Source: Lutibacter sp. B2 | GTDB taxonomy: Bacteria > Bacillota > Clostridia > Peptostreptococcales > Thermotaleaceae | Direction of reading: 5' to 3' | DNA: 64,000 bases | NCBI GenBank assembly: GCA_015686845.1 | Contig: JADPRS010000002.1 | Span: forward strand, 62,001-126,000 | In this document: piece after piece, positions 1 through 8,925 of the stretch | How positions within the stretch are numbered: position 1 is the stretch's first letter | Layout: every line of letters begins with the position of its first letter | Program-made: the position numbers and the translations under genes | Notes under the pieces: generated by a model | The model's database searches: none | What the model saw: the letters and a program-made list of their open reading frames with translations, nothing else | Told to the model about the DNA's origin: nothing

Positions 1-304
1 TAGTAACAGTAACCTCTGAATACTCTATCCCCAATTTATTATTTTTATTATCTAAGGTTAGAGAAACCTCTGCCATACCTACAGGTTTTCTTTCTGTCGT
101 CCCTGCAAATATAACATCATCCATACGATTACCTCTCAGTGTTTTAGCACTTTGTTCTCCTAATACCCATCTTACAGCATCAAAAACATTACTTTTTCCA
201 CTACCATTAGGTCCTACGATTGCAGTAATTCCACTTTCAAATTCAATTTCCGTCTTATCTGCAAACGACTTAAAACCATGTATCTCAATTTTCTTCAGAT
301 ACAA
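1..304 (-). CDS. smc: Chromosome partition protein SMC, N-terminal part (cut by window edge)
   Basis: The first 101 residues of the condensin-type SMC ATPase, which compacts and segregates the chromosome with ScpA and ScpB. The N-terminal head begins [20 protein letters not shown] and carries a Walker A motif GPNGSGKS at residues 31-38 and a Q-loop region with WVLGEQ. The start is a TTG at 304-302, preceded by an AGAGGTG ribosome binding site; there is no in-frame ATG nearby, so an ATG-only search would miss this gene. It is the last visible gene of the rnc - radical SAM - smc order typical of Clostridia. The rest lies outside the window. Confidence 0.93.
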   Translation of the reverse strand, partial: MYLKKIEIHGFKSFADKTEIEFESGITAIVGPNGSGKSNVFDAVRWVLGEQSAKTLRGNRMDDVIFAGTTERKPVGMAEVSLTLDNKNNKLGIEYSEVTVT

Positions 305-370
305 ACTAAAACACCTCTTTTCATAATTACAATGCAATTTAAAATGTATCCTCTTCAAAATAGATAAATT

Positions 371-1447
371 TTAAATTGCATCCTGAATATATTGACTTAT
401 ACTATAAAGAATCTCATCTAATCCCGTCTGTATCAGTATTTGCCTATCCAACAAATCATTATTTCTAGTCATTTTTATCTTTTGAATTTTGTATTTTTTC
501 TTAATAAAATCCACATTTTTTCTTTTATGTCCTGCTAAACTAGACATGTCTTTATCATTTGCTTGCAAAGTAATATTTTCTAAATTTCGTATATTATATT
601 GATCAAATAGGAAATCTAACATATCACAAATAATTTCTGTTTCTACAAGTTGCCTTATAGAAGGGTGGAATGGTCCTGCTATTACTTCATTTCCCATTGT
701 AATATTTTCTGTTGGTTGAAGTCCAATTCTTATAACAGTAATGTTATTTTTTAAAAATGCTAAAAGGATTTTCTTTAATATTTCAACTGTCCCTTCAACA
801 TTTAATGGTTCATAGTCTCCCTTTACATACATTTTTTCAAGATATGTATCTTTTACAACCAATGTTGGATATATTCTAACAAAATCAGGCTTTAAAGAAA
901 TGATTTGTTGTGCAGTATAATAACTCTTTTCAGGAGTATCACTTGGTAATCCAATCATCATTTGTAATCCGATTTTAACATCAAACTTTTTCATGGTCTT
1001 TACTGCATTCATTACATCTTGTTTCACATGCCCTCTTGTGCTTTGTAATAGCACTTCTTCATCCATTGATTGAACGCCAAGTTCTATAATAGATACACCA
1101 TACTCTTTTAAGAACGTCATTATTGATTCATCAATATAATCTGGTCTTGTAGATATACGAATATCTTGAATAATGCCTCTCTTTTTCCATGCAAAAGCTA
1201 CACTTAATAGTTCTTTTTGTTTTTCTTTTTCTATGCCTGTAAAACTTCCTCCAAAAAAAGCAACCTCTACATGTTTATTTTCTATATCCTCTATAGAGTC
1301 TATATATTCTTCGATTCGCATTTCTACGTCTATCCCTGTAACTTCGATTATATTTCCGGTAATCTTTTTCTGATTACAAAAAACACAATCGTGTGGACAC
1401 CCTTTATGGGGTACGAAAATTGGAATAATATAATTTGTTTTAGCCAT
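371..1447 (-). CDS. Radical SAM protein, Elp3-like, without acetyltransferase domain
   Basis: A 358-residue radical SAM enzyme. The Fe-S cluster cysteines form C17-x3-C21-x2-C24 in HKGCPHDCVFCNQKK, followed by the AFFGGSFTGIE glycine-rich stretch near residue 65 that contacts SAM in this superfamily. The sequence resembles the radical SAM half of Elp3 (COG1243-like) but ends without a GNAT acetyltransferase domain, so tRNA-wobble acetyl-type chemistry cannot be assumed. Substrate unknown. The ATG lies one base after the rnc stop codon, indicating translational coupling with rnc. Confidence 0.85.
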   Translation of the reverse strand: MAKTNYIIPIFVPHKGCPHDCVFCNQKKITGNIIEVTGIDVEMRIEEYIDSIEDIENKHVEVAFFGGSFTGIEKEKQKELLSVAFAWKKRGIIQDIRISTRPDYIDESIMTFLKEYGVSIIELGVQSMDEEVLLQSTRGHVKQDVMNAVKTMKKFDVKIGLQMMIGLPSDTPEKSYYTAQQIISLKPDFVRIYPTLVVKDTYLEKMYVKGDYEPLNVEGTVEILKKILLAFLKNNITVIRIGLQPTENITMGNEVIAGPFHPSIRQLVETEIICDMLDFLFDQYNIRNLENITLQANDKDMSSLAGHKRKNVDFIKKKYKIQKIKMTRNNDLLDRQILIQTGLDEILYSISQYIQDAI

Positions 1448-1448
1448 A

Positions 1449-2159
1449 TTAAATCACCTTCTTCAAAGCCTCTTTTGCAGCTTTTTGTTCCGCTTCTTTT
1501 TTACTTTTTCCTGAACCTTGTCCAACTACTTTTTCCCCTATTTTCACTTGAATATAAAATACTTTATTATGATCTGGACCTTTTTCATTAATTACTTCAT
1601 ATTCAATTTTTTCTCCCTCTTTACTCTGTACAATCTCTTGTAAATGCGTCTTATAATCTTGAAAAATTCTGCCTTCAATTGCATCTTTAATTGTAGTTTC
1701 TAATCTATTCAAAATAAATTTACTTGCCTGTTCCAATCCACCATCTAAATAAATAGCTCCTATAATAGCTTCAAATGTATCTGCAAGGATGGAAACTCTT
1801 TCGCGTCCCCCTGTAACTTCTTCTCCTTTTCCAAGTAAAAGATACTCCCCTGCATTCATAATCATAGAAGCCTTTGCTAATGATGGTTCACAAACAATAC
1901 TCGCTCGTATCTTTGTTAATTCTCCCTCTTGAAAGGTTTCAAGATTGTTGTACAAATAATCACTAATAACTATACTCAGTACAGAGTCTCCTAAAAATTC
2001 TAATCGCTCATTATATTTCGTATTAATCCTTTTATTTTCATTGGCATATGAACTATGTGTAAGCGCCTCATTTAGTAATTCCTGATCCTTAAACTTATAA
2101 TCCACTTTATTAACAAAGTCCTTTAACACTTCAATTCGATGCTTATTACTGCTATGCAT
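1449..2159 (-). CDS. rnc: Ribonuclease III
   Basis: Double-strand-specific endoribonuclease that processes rRNA precursors and structured mRNAs in the cytoplasm. The 236 residues show the family signature ERLEFLGDSV at 51-60, a second catalytic block DTFEAIIGAIYLDGG near 127-141, and a C-terminal double-stranded RNA binding domain from about 165 ending in KEAEQKAAKEAL. A strong AGGAGG lies upstream of the ATG. The 183-base leader between fabF and rnc contains nested inverted repeats (see 2228-2341), a possible self-processing site as known for enterobacterial rnc leaders. Confidence 0.97.
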   Translation of the reverse strand: MHSSNKHRIEVLKDFVNKVDYKFKDQELLNEALTHSSYANENKRINTKYNERLEFLGDSVLSIVISDYLYNNLETFQEGELTKIRASIVCEPSLAKASMIMNAGEYLLLGKGEEVTGGRERVSILADTFEAIIGAIYLDGGLEQASKFILNRLETTIKDAIEGRIFQDYKTHLQEIVQSKEGEKIEYEVINEKGPDHNKVFYIQVKIGEKVVGQGSGKSKKEAEQKAAKEALKKVI

Positions 2160-2227
2160 GAATTTCCTCCTCTATATCCGTATCGATATAATTATATTTT
2201 GTCACCACATTTATTCTACACTTTTTT

Positions 2228-2341
2228 TAATCATTTTAAAAGTTTTATTAAAATAATAAGGAATGTTTAAAAAATAAATTAAATTAATGATTTATTTCTC
2301 ATAACACTCCTTATTATTAATAGTCTCATTTAAAATGATTA
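2228..2341 (-). repeat. Nested inverted repeats in the fabF-rnc intergenic leader
   Basis: Outer arms at 2228-2240 and 2329-2341 are a perfect 13-bp inverted repeat. Inner arms at 2252-2267 and 2303-2318 pair over 16 positions with one mismatch. In the transcript these would form a long interrupted double-stranded RNA directly after the fabF stop. The inner right arm contains AAGGAGTG followed by an ATG, opening a 7-codon reading frame (MRNKSLI, 2302-2279), so the stem would hide that ribosome binding site. There is no T-run that would make it a clear terminator. Function not known. Confidence 0.7.
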
Positions 2342-2342
2342 G

Positions 2343-3584
2343 TTATCTTTTATATTTCTTTAATAAAATAGATGCATTATGTCCACCAAACCCTAATGAA
2401 TTAGACAAAGCATAATTTACTTCTTGTTCTCTTCCTTTGTTTGGAACATAATCCAAGTCACACTCATCATCATCAACCGTTGTATAATTAATAGTTGGAG
2501 GTACAAATTTTTCATGTATAGCCAAAGCACACACGATTGCTTCAATTCCTCCTGCAGCTCCTAAAAGATGTCCAGTCATAGACTTTGTAGAACTGACTGC
2601 TAATTTGTATGCATGTTCATTAAATAAAGATTTAATAGCCATAGATTCAAACTTGTCATTAAATGTAGTAGATGTTCCGTGTGCATTAATATAATCTATA
2701 TCTTCTATTTTTACATTTGCATCATCTATTGCATTTTTCATGGATCTAACCGCACCTTCTCCTCCTGGAGCCGGTGATGTTATATGATATGCATCTGCAC
2801 TCATTCCATACCCTGCAACCTCAGCATAAATATGTGCACCTCTTTTTAAAGCATGTTCTAGTTCTTCTAATATTAACATGCCCGCTCCTTCACCCATAAC
2901 AAATCCATCTCTATCTTTATCAAAAGGTCTGCTTGCCTTTGTTGGTTCATCATTTCTTGTAGACAGTGCCTTCATATTTATGAATCCTGACACAGACATA
3001 GGTGTTATAGAAGCTTCAGTACCTCCTGTAATCATAATATCAGCATCGCCTCTTTGGATTACCTTAAAAGCATCCCCAACAGCATTCGTAGCAGAAGCGC
3101 ATGCTGTTACAACCGTAGTATTAGGCCCTTTTGCACCGAATGCCATGGATATACGTCCTGAAGCCATATTACTTATCATCATAGGTATAAAAAATGGACT
3201 TACTCTACCGGGTCCTTTTTCTAGAAGCTTTTCATGTTCAGTCTCAAGAGTCTCAATCCCTCCAATACCAGAACCAACGATAACCCCAAATTTATTTTGA
3301 TCTATGTTTTCTATATCTAAATTAGAATCTTCTATGGCTAGCTTTGATGCTGCAACACCAAATTGTGTAAATCTATCCATTCTTTTTGCTTCTTTTTTAT
3401 CTATATAATCTAAAGGATTAAAATCTTTTACTTCACCAGCAATTTTTACATTATAGTCAGTTGTATCAAATCTTGTAATTTTATCGATTCCACTTTTTCC
3501 TTCTTTTAACGAATTTAAAAATTCGTTTTTTCCAATCCCTATAGGTGTAATTGCACCTATTCCAGTAACAACAACTCTTCTCAT
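2343..3584 (-). CDS. fabF: Beta-ketoacyl-ACP synthase II (FabF)
   Basis: Condensing enzyme that elongates acyl-ACP with malonyl-ACP in type II fatty acid synthesis. The 413 residues match the usual length. The Cys-His-His triad is visible: Cys162 in [11 protein letters not shown], His302 in [11 protein letters not shown] and His339 in [11 protein letters not shown]. It follows fabG by 42 bases in the fapR-plsX-fabH-fabD-fabG-fabF operon. Many Firmicutes have acpP between fabG and fabF, but here the gap is too short to hold it. Confidence 0.97.
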   Translation of the reverse strand: MRRVVVTGIGAITPIGIGKNEFLNSLKEGKSGIDKITRFDTTDYNVKIAGEVKDFNPLDYIDKKEAKRMDRFTQFGVAASKLAIEDSNLDIENIDQNKFGVIVGSGIGGIETLETEHEKLLEKGPGRVSPFFIPMMISNMASGRISMAFGAKGPNTTVVTACASATNAVGDAFKVIQRGDADIMITGGTEASITPMSVSGFINMKALSTRNDEPTKASRPFDKDRDGFVMGEGAGMLILEELEHALKRGAHIYAEVAGYGMSADAYHITSPAPGGEGAVRSMKNAIDDANVKIEDIDYINAHGTSTTFNDKFESMAIKSLFNEHAYKLAVSSTKSMTGHLLGAAGGIEAIVCALAIHEKFVPPTINYTTVDDDECDLDYVPNKGREQEVNYALSNSLGFGGHNASILLKKYKR

Positions 3585-3626
3585 CGTATAAACCTCCCCA
3601 TTGTAGTTAGTATCTTTATTTAAATA

Positions 3627-4370
3627 CTACATTACCATTCCACCGTCAATATTTATTACCTGCCCTGTTATATATTTTGCTTCATCAGAACACAAAAAGG
3701 CAATTGTATTTGCAACATCTTCTGGTGTTCCCAATTTTTTCATAGGAATCTGAGACATAATATGATTCTTTACTTCATCAGATAATACATCCGTCATATT
3801 CGTTTGTATAAATCCAGGTGCTACAGCATTTACATTTATTCCTCTAACGCCTAGTTCTTTAGCAATAGATTTTGTAAAGCCAATAATTCCCGCCTTAGAT
3901 GCTGCATAATTTGATTGTCCTGCATTTCCATTAACACCTACTACTGATGCAACATTTACAATCTTACCACTTCTTTGTTTCATCATTTTTCTACTAACAG
4001 CCTTCGTACAATTATAAGTACCTTTAAGATTTACTTCTATTACCTTATCCCAATCATCTTCATTCATTTTTATTAGTAACTTATCCTTCGTTATTCCTGC
4101 ATTATTTATTAAAATATCAATTTCTCCAAATTTTTCTTCTGCCTGACTTATAAAATTTTGTACTTCATCAAAATTAGCTACATTTGCTTTTATAGCAATG
4201 GCTTCTCTTCCCATGTTCTTTATTAATTCAACAACGTCTTCAGCCTGTTGAGCACTACTTGTATAATTAACTACAATATTTGCTCCTAGCTGGGCTAATT
4301 TCATTGCAATTGCTTTTCCTATACCTCTTGATCCACCTGTAACAATCGCTGTTTTTCCATCTAAATTCAT
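3627..4370 (-). CDS. fabG: 3-oxoacyl-ACP reductase (FabG)
   Basis: NADPH-dependent short-chain dehydrogenase/reductase that reduces 3-ketoacyl-ACP. The 247 residues show the cofactor motif TGGSRGIG at 11-18, NNAG at 89-92 and the catalytic Ser142, Tyr155 and Lys159 (YAASK). The C-terminal half has the PGFIQTNM segment common in FabG. It begins 13 bases after fabD and shares its operon. The full active site supports FabG rather than a general SDR. Confidence 0.96.
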   Translation of the reverse strand: MNLDGKTAIVTGGSRGIGKAIAMKLAQLGANIVVNYTSSAQQAEDVVELIKNMGREAIAIKANVANFDEVQNFISQAEEKFGEIDILINNAGITKDKLLIKMNEDDWDKVIEVNLKGTYNCTKAVSRKMMKQRSGKIVNVASVVGVNGNAGQSNYAASKAGIIGFTKSIAKELGVRGINVNAVAPGFIQTNMTDVLSDEVKNHIMSQIPMKKLGTPEDVANTIAFLCSDEAKYITGQVINIDGGMVM

Positions 4371-4383
4371 TCCTAATTCCTCC

Positions 4384-5334
4384 CTACTTATCTAATAGAT
4401 CATCTACTGTTTTATTTAAAGAGTTCATGTCTTCAACATTATGTATTTTTACTTTTTTATTTTCTTTTTTAGATATTTTTTTAATAAATTGGCTCAATGA
4501 CTTTCCAGGTCCAATCTCTATAAAAGTGTCCACTCCATCTTCAATCATCTTCATAACACTGTCTTCCCATAATACGGAACTACTCACTTGACTTACTAAC
4601 GTTTCTTTCACACTATCTTTTCCAGCATAATAATCTGCTGCAACATTAGAAATAACCGGTAATTTTAATTCATTGATCGAAACTTCATCCAGTTCCTTAT
4701 CAAGTTTTTCTCCTGCTAATGCTAACATAGAACAATGAAAAGGTGCACTTACAGGAAGTTTAACTGCTTTCTTTGCTCCTTGTTCTATCGCAAGCTCACA
4801 AGCTTTTTCTACTGCTTTTATCTCTCCAGATATAACAATTTGCCCTGGACAATTAAAATTAGCTGCCTCTACTATTCCATCCTTTTGAGCTTGTTGTAAT
4901 ACAGCCTCTAAATCATTTCTCTCCATACCTAAAATTGCAGCCATTGTTCCTACGCCCGCGGGAACAGCAGCTTGCATATACGCCCCTCTTTTTTTCACTA
5001 ATCCAACTGCCTCTTTAAAATCAATCACATTGGCAATTACCAAAGAAGCGTATTCTCCTAAACTCAAACCTGCGCTTACATCTGGGGTTATTCCCTTTTG
5101 TTCAATAACCTTTGCAATGGCTATACATGTAGTTAAAATCGCAGGTTGTGTATTCTCAGTTTTCATAAGTTCGTCTTGCGGTCCTTCAAAACACATTTTT
5201 TTCATATCATACCCTATAGCTTCACTTGCTTGTTTGAATACTTCATTGGCAATTTCATAGTTTTCTACAATTTCTTTTCCCATACCAACATATTGCGCTC
5301 CTTGTCCTGGAAAAACAAATGCTATTTTACCCAT
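4384..5334 (-). CDS. fabD: Malonyl-CoA:ACP transacylase (FabD)
   Basis: Transfers malonyl from CoA to acyl carrier protein, giving the elongation substrate of fatty acid synthesis. The 316 residues contain FPGQGAQYVGMG at 8-19, the nucleophile Ser91 in GLSLGEY and His200 in SAPFHCSML. The C-terminal SSVLWEDSV segment is also typical. It lies between fabH (15 bases upstream) and fabG. The ACP it charges is not encoded in this window. Confidence 0.96.
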   Translation of the reverse strand: MGKIAFVFPGQGAQYVGMGKEIVENYEIANEVFKQASEAIGYDMKKMCFEGPQDELMKTENTQPAILTTCIAIAKVIEQKGITPDVSAGLSLGEYASLVIANVIDFKEAVGLVKKRGAYMQAAVPAGVGTMAAILGMERNDLEAVLQQAQKDGIVEAANFNCPGQIVISGEIKAVEKACELAIEQGAKKAVKLPVSAPFHCSMLALAGEKLDKELDEVSINELKLPVISNVAADYYAGKDSVKETLVSQVSSSVLWEDSVMKMIEDGVDTFIEIGPGKSLSQFIKKISKKENKKVKIHNVEDMNSLNKTVDDLLDK

Positions 5335-5349
5335 GATATTTCCTCCTCA

Positions 5350-6348
5350 TTATTTATTCCATTTTATTACACATGATCCCCACGTTAGTCCTGCGCCAAA
5401 TCCCACCATGACCACTACGTCATTCTTTTTAATCTTCCCTTGTTTTACAGCCTCATCTAGGGCAATTGGTACGGATGCTGCAGATGTGTTTGCATATTTA
5501 TCTAAATTAACATGTATTTTATCTTTATTTAATTTCAATTTTTTAACAGCAGAATTAATAATTCTTATATTGGCCTGATGAGGTACAAGATAATCAATGT
5601 CCTCAACACCATATCCACTATCCTTTAAAACTTTTAAAGAGGCTTTACTCATTATTCTTACTGCAAATTTAAACACTTCACTGCCATCCATTTTTAGATA
5701 ATGAAGCTTTTGCTCAATACTTGAAATACTACTTGGAACTCTCGACCCTCCTGCAGGCATATAAAGATGTTTTCCACCATCTCCGTCTGCACCTATACTA
5801 GTAGCAAGAATGCCCATTCCATCTTCAGTAGGACCCACTACAGTTGCGCCTGCTCCATCTCCAAATAATACAGATGTGTTCCGATCTTCCCAGTCAATGA
5901 TCGTTGATAATTTTTCTGCTCCAATAACAAGAATCTTATCATGCATTCCAGTTGCTATAAATTGTTTTGCAACAGTCAGACCATATAAATATCCAGAACA
6001 TCCTGCGCCTAAATCAAATGCAGCAGCATTTTTAGCTCCGATATTACTTTGAACAATGCAAGCTGTAGATGGAAAAAACATATCTGGCGTTACTGTAGCA
6101 ACAATAATCAAGTCTATTTCTTCTGCTGCTACGCCTGCATCTTCTAATGCTCTTTTTGCTGCTACTGTTGCTAAATCTGACGTTGCTGTTTTTTCGTCTG
6201 CAATACGTCTTTCTTTAATGCCCGTTCTAGCGATAATCCACTCATCAGAAGTATCTACCATTTTTTCCAAGTCTTTATTCGTTCTAATGTTATCAGGTAC
6301 ACAGCTTCCTATTCCTAATATGCCAACAGATCTTACTCTATCCTGCAT
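5350..6348 (-). CDS. fabH: Beta-ketoacyl-ACP synthase III (FabH)
   Basis: Initiates fatty acid synthesis by condensing an acyl-CoA primer with malonyl-ACP. The triad is Cys117 in DLGAGCSGYLYGL, His257 in PHQANIR and Asn287 in YANTSAAS. An ATG at 6357 is in frame but directly abuts the GGAG; the ATG at 6348 has a 9-base spacing and gives MQDRVRSVGI, so it is preferred (332 residues). Either start overlaps the 3' end of plsX, indicating translational coupling. Confidence 0.95.
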   Translation of the reverse strand: MQDRVRSVGILGIGSCVPDNIRTNKDLEKMVDTSDEWIIARTGIKERRIADEKTATSDLATVAAKRALEDAGVAAEEIDLIIVATVTPDMFFPSTACIVQSNIGAKNAAAFDLGAGCSGYLYGLTVAKQFIATGMHDKILVIGAEKLSTIIDWEDRNTSVLFGDGAGATVVGPTEDGMGILATSIGADGDGGKHLYMPAGGSRVPSSISSIEQKLHYLKMDGSEVFKFAVRIMSKASLKVLKDSGYGVEDIDYLVPHQANIRIINSAVKKLKLNKDKIHVNLDKYANTSAASVPIALDEAVKQGKIKKNDVVVMVGFGAGLTWGSCVIKWNK

Positions 6349-7348
6349 GATCTTCATCTCCTATTTTCAAAATCTCTTCACTTATGATTTGAATAACATC
6401 CTTCTGTGCAAAAACCTTTGCTTGCAGTATAGCATTTTTTATTGCTTTCGCATTAGAGCTTCCATGTGCTTTAATGACTGCCCCTTTTACCCCTAAAAGT
6501 GGTGCGCCTCCATATTCTGCATAATCTAAATTCTTCTTAAAAGATTTTAAAGATGGTATAAGCATCATAGCTCCTAATTTGCTCAAGAAACTTTTTTTGA
6601 ATTCTCTTTTGAGCATACCCATCATTGTCATTGCTACACCTTCTGTAACTTTTAAAATGATATTCCCTACAAAGCCATCACATACAAGTATATCTACGAC
6701 TCCAGTAGGAATATCCCGTCCTTCTACATTTCCATAAAAATTAAGCTCATTTTTCGATAAAAGTTGGTATGCATCTTTTATCATGGGTGTGCCTTTTCCT
6801 TCCTCTTCTCCAATGTTAACAAGTCCTACTGATGGATTTTCTTTACCTAATACTTTTTGAGAATATATAGATCCCATCAAAGCAAATTCCAAAAGATTAC
6901 GTGGCTTACACTCAGCATTTGCACCTGCATCTACTAATAGCGACATTCCTTTATCCGTTGGATAAACAGTCGCAATAGCTGGTCTGTCAATTTTTTTTAT
7001 TCTTCCTACTTTAAGTAAACTTCCTGCCAATAATGCACCTGTATTTCCTGCGGAAATAAATGCATCTACCTCTTTATTCTTTAACATACTTAAACCTACA
7101 ACCATAGATGAATCCTTTTTTCTTTTTATAGCATCCACTGGTTTATCTTCATTTTCAATGACTTCGGTAGCATTTATTATATGTAATTTGGAATCATCAA
7201 ATTTATACTTTTTCAATTCACCTTCAATCAATTCTTGTTTGCCCACTAAATAAACTTCTAAATCAGTATCATTTATGGCTTGTATGCACCCTTTAACAAT
7301 CTCTATGGGTGCATGATCTCCACCCATTCCATCTACTGCAATTTTCAT
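6338..7348 (-). CDS. plsX: Phosphate acyltransferase PlsX
   Basis: Peripheral membrane enzyme converting acyl-ACP to acyl-phosphate, the first step of phosphatidic acid synthesis in Firmicutes, before PlsY. The 336 residues start MKIAVDGMGGDHAP and include the conserved CDGFVGN and GGAPLLG segments. It is preceded by fapR (22-base gap) and overlaps fabH by a few codons. Its partner plsY is not next to it, nor in the der-gpsA cluster where clostridia often carry it. Confidence 0.96.
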   Translation of the reverse strand: MKIAVDGMGGDHAPIEIVKGCIQAINDTDLEVYLVGKQELIEGELKKYKFDDSKLHIINATEVIENEDKPVDAIKRKKDSSMVVGLSMLKNKEVDAFISAGNTGALLAGSLLKVGRIKKIDRPAIATVYPTDKGMSLLVDAGANAECKPRNLLEFALMGSIYSQKVLGKENPSVGLVNIGEEEGKGTPMIKDAYQLLSKNELNFYGNVEGRDIPTGVVDILVCDGFVGNIILKVTEGVAMTMMGMLKREFKKSFLSKLGAMMLIPSLKSFKKNLDYAEYGGAPLLGVKGAVIKAHGSSNAKAIKNAILQAKVFAQKDVIQIISEEILKIGDEDHAG

Positions 7349-7370
7349 ATTAATCCCCCTCTTATGATCC

Positions 7371-7928
7371 TTAAATAGCTACAAGAATAAATTTACCCCT
7401 AAAAACTTGTTCTTGTTTAACATTAATCTTTACATGTACAAAATATTTATTTCCTCGTATTTTTGATACTTCCGCTTTTGCAATCAACTTTTGTCCTGCT
7501 AAAACAGGTACATTATACTTCATATTTGCAACGCCTGTTAAGGCTACCTTCGCATTAATAACCGCCATAGCTAAGGATTCTGCCATTGAAAAAATATGAT
7601 GTCCTTTCACCACATTTGTCTTCTCAAAAGCCATATCCTTACTTGTTTCTAATAAAGATATCCCATCTTTATCTAAACTAAGGTCAATTAATTCTCCTAT
7701 TATTTCCGACGCTCTTAAACTAATTACTTTAGAATAATTTTCTTTCGCTACTTTTTTAATTCTTTTTCTCAACTCAGGAATTCCTAATTCTAATCTATCT
7801 AGCCGTATAGTTTGTATACTCACTTGAAAATATTCACTTAATTCTTCATCCGTAACAAAAGGTTCTTTTTTTATGTTTTCCCATAATTCCTTTTGTCTTG
7901 TTTGTTTTGACTTCTTCTTATTAGGCAT
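7371..7928 (-). CDS. fapR: Fatty acid/phospholipid biosynthesis repressor FapR
   Basis: Transcriptional repressor released from DNA by malonyl-CoA, controlling fatty acid and phospholipid genes. An N-terminal DeoR-like helix-turn-helix ([20 protein letters not shown]) is followed by a hot-dog fold effector domain with [20 protein letters not shown] at 7937 is in frame, but the GAGGTG overlaps it; the ATG at 7928 has a 6-base spacing and is preferred (185 residues). It leads the fab operon and has its own operator over the promoter at 7956-7972, implying autoregulation. Confidence 0.95.
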   Translation of the reverse strand: MPNKKKSKQTRQKELWENIKKEPFVTDEELSEYFQVSIQTIRLDRLELGIPELRKRIKKVAKENYSKVISLRASEIIGELIDLSLDKDGISLLETSKDMAFEKTNVVKGHHIFSMAESLAMAVINAKVALTGVANMKYNVPVLAGQKLIAKAEVSKIRGNKYFVHVKINVKQEQVFRGKFILVAI

Positions 7929-7955
7929 TTTTTTCACCTCGTTTAGTACTTATAC

Positions 7956-7972
7956 TTAGTACCTACTACTAA
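7956..7972. promoter_or_regulatory. FapR operator of the fapR-plsX-fab operon
   Basis: TTAGTACCTACTACTAA, with perfect 6-base arms TTAGTA/TACTAA around a 5-base centre, matches the known FapR box pattern TTAGTACCTnnTACTAA. It begins 5 bases downstream of the -10 hexamer, so bound FapR would cover the start of transcription. A partial second half-site (TTAGTACTTATACTTA) lies just beyond it toward the gene. Confidence 0.88.
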
Positions 7973-7977
7973 TATTA

Positions 7978-8006
7978 AGTATATATTATATTAATACATA
8001 AATCAA
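7978..8006 (-). promoter_or_regulatory. Sigma-A-type promoter of fapR operon
   Basis: -35 TTGATT (8006-8001), a 17-base spacer and -10 TATACT (7983-7978), immediately upstream of the FapR box and about 50 bases before the fapR ATG. It lies downstream of the rpmF terminator, so the lipid operon has its own start. Confidence 0.75.
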
Positions 8007-8046
8007 GTAAGGATCTACCTATAGAAATTATAAATACAATAAAAAA

Positions 8047-8077
8047 ATAGTAATGATGCTTATGGCATCATTACTAT
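8047..8077 (-). terminator. Intrinsic terminator after rpmF
   Basis: A 13-bp perfect stem (ATAGTAATGATGC and complement) with a 5-base loop, followed on the minus strand by a run of seven T. It separates yceD-rpmF from the fapR operon. Confidence 0.9.
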
Positions 8078-8081
8078 CTTT

Positions 8082-8261
8082 TTATTGTACGCTTATTACC
8101 TCTTTATCCTTATAGAATCCACATTCTTTACATACTCTATGTTGTAATTTTGGTTCATGACACTGTGGACACTCAACAACATTAACTGCTGTCATTTTTA
8201 TATTTGATGCTCTTCTTTTATCTCTTCTAGATTTAGAAGTTTTACGCTTTGGTACTGCCAT
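8082..8261 (-). CDS. rpmF: 50S ribosomal protein L32
   Basis: Large-subunit ribosomal protein of 59 residues starting [19 protein letters not shown]. Two cysteine pairs, CPQCHEP and CKECG, form the zinc-ribbon of the zinc-containing L32 form. A GTG nine bases upstream is in frame but sits inside the GGAGGTGG ribosome binding site, so the ATG at 8261 is chosen. It follows yceD by a short gap, a widely conserved pair. Confidence 0.96.
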   Translation of the reverse strand: MAVPKRKTSKSRRDKRRASNIKMTAVNVVECPQCHEPKLQHRVCKECGFYKDKEVISVQ

Positions 8262-8293
8262 AATTTCCACCTCCTTAATGTATTATAATAAAT

Positions 8294-8788
8294 TTATTGT
8301 AACAAATGTTTTAATTTAGCAAGTCTTGGATCAATCTCTTCTTTTTCGCAATCGCATTGCTCTTCATTAAGATTTCCTCCACAAACTAAACATAATCCTT
8401 TGCAACTCTCATCACAAATTATTTTCATCGGAAGACATAGAATCAAGGTGTTTTTAATTATATCCGAAACATCTATCATTTTTTTCCTAATAACATACAC
8501 ATCATCTATCTCACCAGAATCTTCTTCAAGTAATTCTTCATGTACATTACTAACGATCTTTCGCCTAAACTTTTCTAAACACCTATTACAAATGAACTCA
8601 GCTTCTATCTCTACAGTAGCATCTAAGTACAAACTTGTATCCTCGCGATAGATCTTCCCTTTTAAAGACATAGGACCTATAATGGAGACTTCATCTCCTA
8701 AATAATTCAGTCCTTCAATATGTTCTTCTGCTTCTACATCGAGAACTTCCTTTTGCCCTTCTATTAACTCGGTTAAGCTAATTTTCAT
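8294..8788 (-). CDS. yceD: YceD/DUF177 family protein
   Basis: A 164-residue DUF177 protein, a family found almost invariably upstream of rpmF and associated with 23S rRNA or large-subunit accumulation in plants and bacteria; its biochemical activity is not established. The sequence has CNRCLEKF in the middle and a cysteine-rich tail CKGLCLVCGGNLNEEQCDC, suggesting metal binding, and ends in the conserved DPRLAKLKHLL. It is transcribed from a near-consensus promoter at 8819-8847. Confidence 0.9.
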   Translation of the reverse strand: MKISLTELIEGQKEVLDVEAEEHIEGLNYLGDEVSIIGPMSLKGKIYREDTSLYLDATVEIEAEFICNRCLEKFRRKIVSNVHEELLEEDSGEIDDVYVIRKKMIDVSDIIKNTLILCLPMKIICDESCKGLCLVCGGNLNEEQCDCEKEEIDPRLAKLKHLLQ

Positions 8789-8818
8789 TCATTTCACCTC
8801 ATCGCATTAACAGATTTT

Positions 8819-8847
8819 ATTATACAAATGTAATACCTATTTGTCAA
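8819..8847 (-). promoter_or_regulatory. Near-consensus sigma-A promoter of yceD-rpmF
   Basis: -35 TTGACA (8847-8842), a 17-base spacer and -10 TATAAT (8824-8819): a perfect match to the housekeeping consensus. The -35 is overlapped by a 7-bp palindrome (TCAAGTA-AAAA-TACTTGA, 8844-8861), possibly an operator. Confidence 0.88.
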
Positions 8848-8861
8848 GTAAAAATACTTGA
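8844..8861. repeat. Short palindrome overlapping the yceD -35 element
   Basis: Arms TCAAGTA and TACTTGA separated by AAAA. It is too weak and lacks a T-run to be a terminator. Its position on the -35 of a strong promoter is what an operator would look like, but no matching regulator is visible. Confidence 0.45.
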
Positions 8862-8895
8862 TAGGCATGCATATACAGAATTTTGTATAAATTAT

Positions 8896-8925
8896 AAAAA
8901 AGATGGGATAATTCCCACCTTTTTT
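8896..8925 (-). terminator. Intrinsic terminator of ackA
   Basis: A 12-13 bp stem (AAAAAGGTGGGA and complement, one G-T pair) with loop ATTA and a following T-run on the minus strand. The stem overlaps the ackA stop codon. Confidence 0.9.

Noticed and set aside
1217-1591. A 124-codon plus-strand ORF
   Set aside because: It is antisense to the radical SAM gene and rnc, Phe-rich, without a ribosome binding site; a shadow frame.
6056-6496. A 146-codon plus-strand ORF
   Set aside because: It is antisense to fabH and plsX, both certain genes; no start signals.
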